DNA from: Alphaproteobacteria bacterium
GTDB lineage: Bacteria > Pseudomonadota > Alphaproteobacteria > Caulobacterales > Aquidulcibacteraceae
Length of the DNA stretch: 64,000 nucleotides
Assembly: GCA_018969015.1 (NCBI GenBank)
Contig: JAGWZE010000010.1
Span: forward strand, 34,813 to 98,812
Direction of reading: 5' to 3'
A program made the position numbers and the translations under genes. Shown here piece by piece: positions 62,649 through 64,000 of the stretch (positions within the stretch are counted from its first letter, which is position 1; the number at the start of each line of letters is the position of its first letter). Under the pieces are notes generated by a model, which had not been told where the DNA came from, did no database searches, and worked only from the letters and a program-made list of their open reading frames with translations.

Positions 62649-63398
62649 ATGGACGCCGAAACCTTCACTTCCTTCGATGGCGTGCGCCTCGCCTACCGCG
62701 CCGGCGGCGTCGGCCGCCCCGTGCTGCTTCTGCACGGCTTCATGGCCAACGCCCACCTCAACTGGATCGCCCCCGGCGTCGCCGGCAAGCTGATCGACGC
62801 CGGCTACCGCGTCATCGCGCCGGACGCCCGCGGACACGGCGCCTCGCGCGCGCCGGACGAGGACCGCTTCTTCCCGCAGGACGTGCTGGCGCGCGACGCC
62901 GAGGCCCTAATCGCCCATCTCGCCTTGGCCGACTACGATCTCGTCGCCTACTCGATGGGCGCGCGTGCGGCCGTGCGCATGCTCGTGCGCGGCGCGACGC
63001 CCCGGCGCTGCGTGCTGGGCGGCCTGGGCGACAGCGGCGTCCTCGATCCGGGACGCCGCATCGCCTATTTCCGCGACGCGATCGTCAACGGCCCGGCCAG
63101 TCGCGATCCCGAGGGCGCGGCGCGCATGGCCCAGCTGATGACGTGGAGCGGCGCGGCGCGCGAGCAGGTGCTGCGCACTTTGGAAACGCAGCCGCCGACA
63201 TCCGCGGCCGAACTCGCCCGGATCGACACCCCGATCCTCGCGCTGGCCGGGGCCGAAGACGAGGACAACGGCTCGGCCGAAGCCCTCGCGCGCCTGCTGC
63301 CAAACGCCCGCGCCCAGCGCACGCCGGGCACGCACGGCACGGCTGTGATGGAGCCGGCCTACGCCGAGGCGATCCTCGCGTTTCTGTCCGAACTCTGA
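62649..63398 (+). CDS. Alpha/beta hydrolase
   Basis: 249 residues. LLLHGFMANAHLNW oxyanion region, nucleophile elbow in VAYSMGARAAV (Ser about 103), acid near AGAEDEDNG, His in GTHGTAVM. Cytosolic esterase or haloperoxidase-like hydrolase with short lid. The promoter region contains the C tract described above. Convergent with the TonB receptor. Substrate unknown. Confidence 0.9.
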   Translation: MDAETFTSFDGVRLAYRAGGVGRPVLLLHGFMANAHLNWIAPGVAGKLIDAGYRVIAPDARGHGASRAPDEDRFFPQDVLARDAEALIAHLALADYDLVAYSMGARAAVRMLVRGATPRRCVLGGLGDSGVLDPGRRIAYFRDAIVNGPASRDPEGAARMAQLMTWSGAAREQVLRTLETQPPTSAAELARIDTPILALAGAEDEDNGSAEALARLLPNARAQRTPGTHGTAVMEPAYAEAILAFLSEL

Positions 63399-63424
63399 CG
63401 ATTTCGGAGCGGACCGGAGCGGCC

Positions 63425-64000
63425 TCAGAACTGCTTGCGGTAGCTCAGCTGGATCGTGCGCCCCGTCGGGTTCTGGTAGCCCTCCTGGTACGCCAACGGC
63501 GTCGCGCCCGTCTGGTCGCGGACCTCGACGAAGCTGTCGGTGAGATTGTCCACCGCCAGCGACACGCGCGCGCCCTTCAGGAGCAGCGGCGCCTTTTCGA
63601 CCACGCGGGGCATCGCCGCGAGATTGACGAACAGGCGCGCATTGGCGCTGAATCGATCCGAGAACGTGAGCCGCCCGCCGCCGACCGTCGGCGTCTCGAA
63701 GCTCTCCGTCCACGAGCCGCCCATGCGCAGGCCCATGCCGCGATAGAAGAAGCCGCCTTCGAACTCGAGGCCGTCCGTCGTCGCGCCCGTGGCGTCGATG
63801 CCGCCGCGACCCGAGACGTCGATCGGCGCGAGTCCGTTCGCGAGCGTGACCTCGTCCTTCAGGCGCGAGCGGTAATAGACCGACACGCTCCAGCGTCCGA
63901 ACGAGCCTTGCTGACGCGCGCCCGCGCCGGGACCGCGCGCGCCTTGCGGCGGGCCGCCCGCCCCTGTGCGCGGGGCCACCGCCGGCGGCGCCTCTGCGCC
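63425..64000 (-). CDS. TonB-dependent receptor, C-terminal part; N-terminus outside the window
   Basis: The frame is open from the window edge to the stop at 63425, giving 191 C-terminal residues. Barrel strands such as WSVSVYYRSRLKDEV, VSLAVDNLTDSFVEVRD and GYQNPTGRTIQLSYRKQF end in aromatic Phe, the outer-membrane assembly signature. Near the cut is a Pro/Gly/Ala-rich insertion (AGGPPQGARGPGAG) that probably forms an extracellular loop. Unrelated in this portion to the receptor at 1-1768. Substrate unknown. Confidence 0.9.
   Translation of the reverse strand, partial: GAEAPPAVAPRTGAGGPPQGARGPGAGARQQGSFGRWSVSVYYRSRLKDEVTLANGLAPIDVSGRGGIDATGATTDGLEFEGGFFYRGMGLRMGGSWTESFETPTVGGGRLTFSDRFSANARLFVNLAAMPRVVEKAPLLLKGARVSLAVDNLTDSFVEVRDQTGATPLAYQEGYQNPTGRTIQLSYRKQF

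Overview
The window is a contiguous piece of a very GC-rich bacterial chromosome, most likely an alphaproteobacterium (Caulobacterales-like or a relative). The grounds are gene families rather than a marker gene: TonB-dependent receptors at both ends, an H-NS/HvrA-type protein, ethylmalonyl-CoA-pathway enzymes, an HWE-type sensor kinase, a chemoreceptor ending in an alphaproteobacterial-type WEAF tail, many SDR and TetR genes, and palindromic intergenic repeats of the GTCATCC/GGATCCAGG type. I saw no rRNA, tRNA, CRISPR array, transposase or phage structural gene.

Layout. 1-5.4 kb: a truncated TonB receptor downstream of a YnjBCD-type ABC importer. 5.5-6.4 kb: micro-gene copy 1 and a GST. 6.5-11.4 kb: the DabA/DabB inorganic-carbon uptake pair and a TetR regulator with a tandem operator. 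11.5-17.1 kb: chemoreceptor, TetR/SDR pair, and a Yellow/SMP-30-like protein sharing a large palindrome with the SDR. 16.2-20.2 kb: a five-gene minus-strand operon (D-cysteine desulfhydrase, Asp/Glu racemase, SDR, nitroreductase, SDR). 20.3-27.7 kb: FAD oxidoreductase, phosphotransferase, SDR, MDR reductase, then rubredoxin/TetR divergent from a cytochrome P450. 27.8-36.7 kb: micro-gene copy 2 with an HWE kinase, esterase, GNAT, GH19 hydrolase, amidotransferase, mesaconyl-CoA hydratase plus malyl-CoA lyase/thioesterase family gene, pyridoxal kinase, serine hydrolase. 36.7-44.2 kb: phosphatase, RarD, GNAT, Asd, MATE/TetR, a VapBC-type pair, GNAT, VOC and micro-gene copy 3. 44.5-52.6 kb: RhlE helicase, LeuB, monooxygenase, PurU, PabB/PabC, H-NS-like, VOC/AHSA1. 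52.6-57 kb: MacA-MacB(split)-TolC-like exporter. 57-64 kb: SDR, small membrane protein, Rieske oxygenase/APC permease/AmaB-type aldehyde dehydrogenase, micro-gene copy 4, alpha/beta hydrolase, and the C-terminus of another TonB receptor.

The most unusual content is a dispersed four-copy cassette. Each copy has a GTGAC-type palindrome (CRP/FNR-like), exactly 22 nt, a TANNNT -10 element, a short sequence-divergent hairpin, a purine-rich ribosome site, and a 30-codon ORF of conserved sequence (M-I/F-R-F-A-S/A ... A-A-Q/H-I/V-V/M-A). The palindrome centre falls at -41.5 relative to the inferred start of transcription, the class II activator position. In each case the next gene on the same strand starts 31-73 nt downstream (GST, HWE kinase, VOC protein, AmaB-type dehydrogenase), and the intervening RNA can pair with or near that gene's ribosome-binding site. 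I read it as a mobile or repeatedly duplicated regulatory leader/micro-protein module; I do not know it from the literature.

Many gene pairs are joined by 4-nt ATGA/GTGA/TTGA stop-start overlaps, so translational coupling is common here. Convergent gene ends frequently carry one of two palindromic repeat families that probably act as bidirectional terminators.
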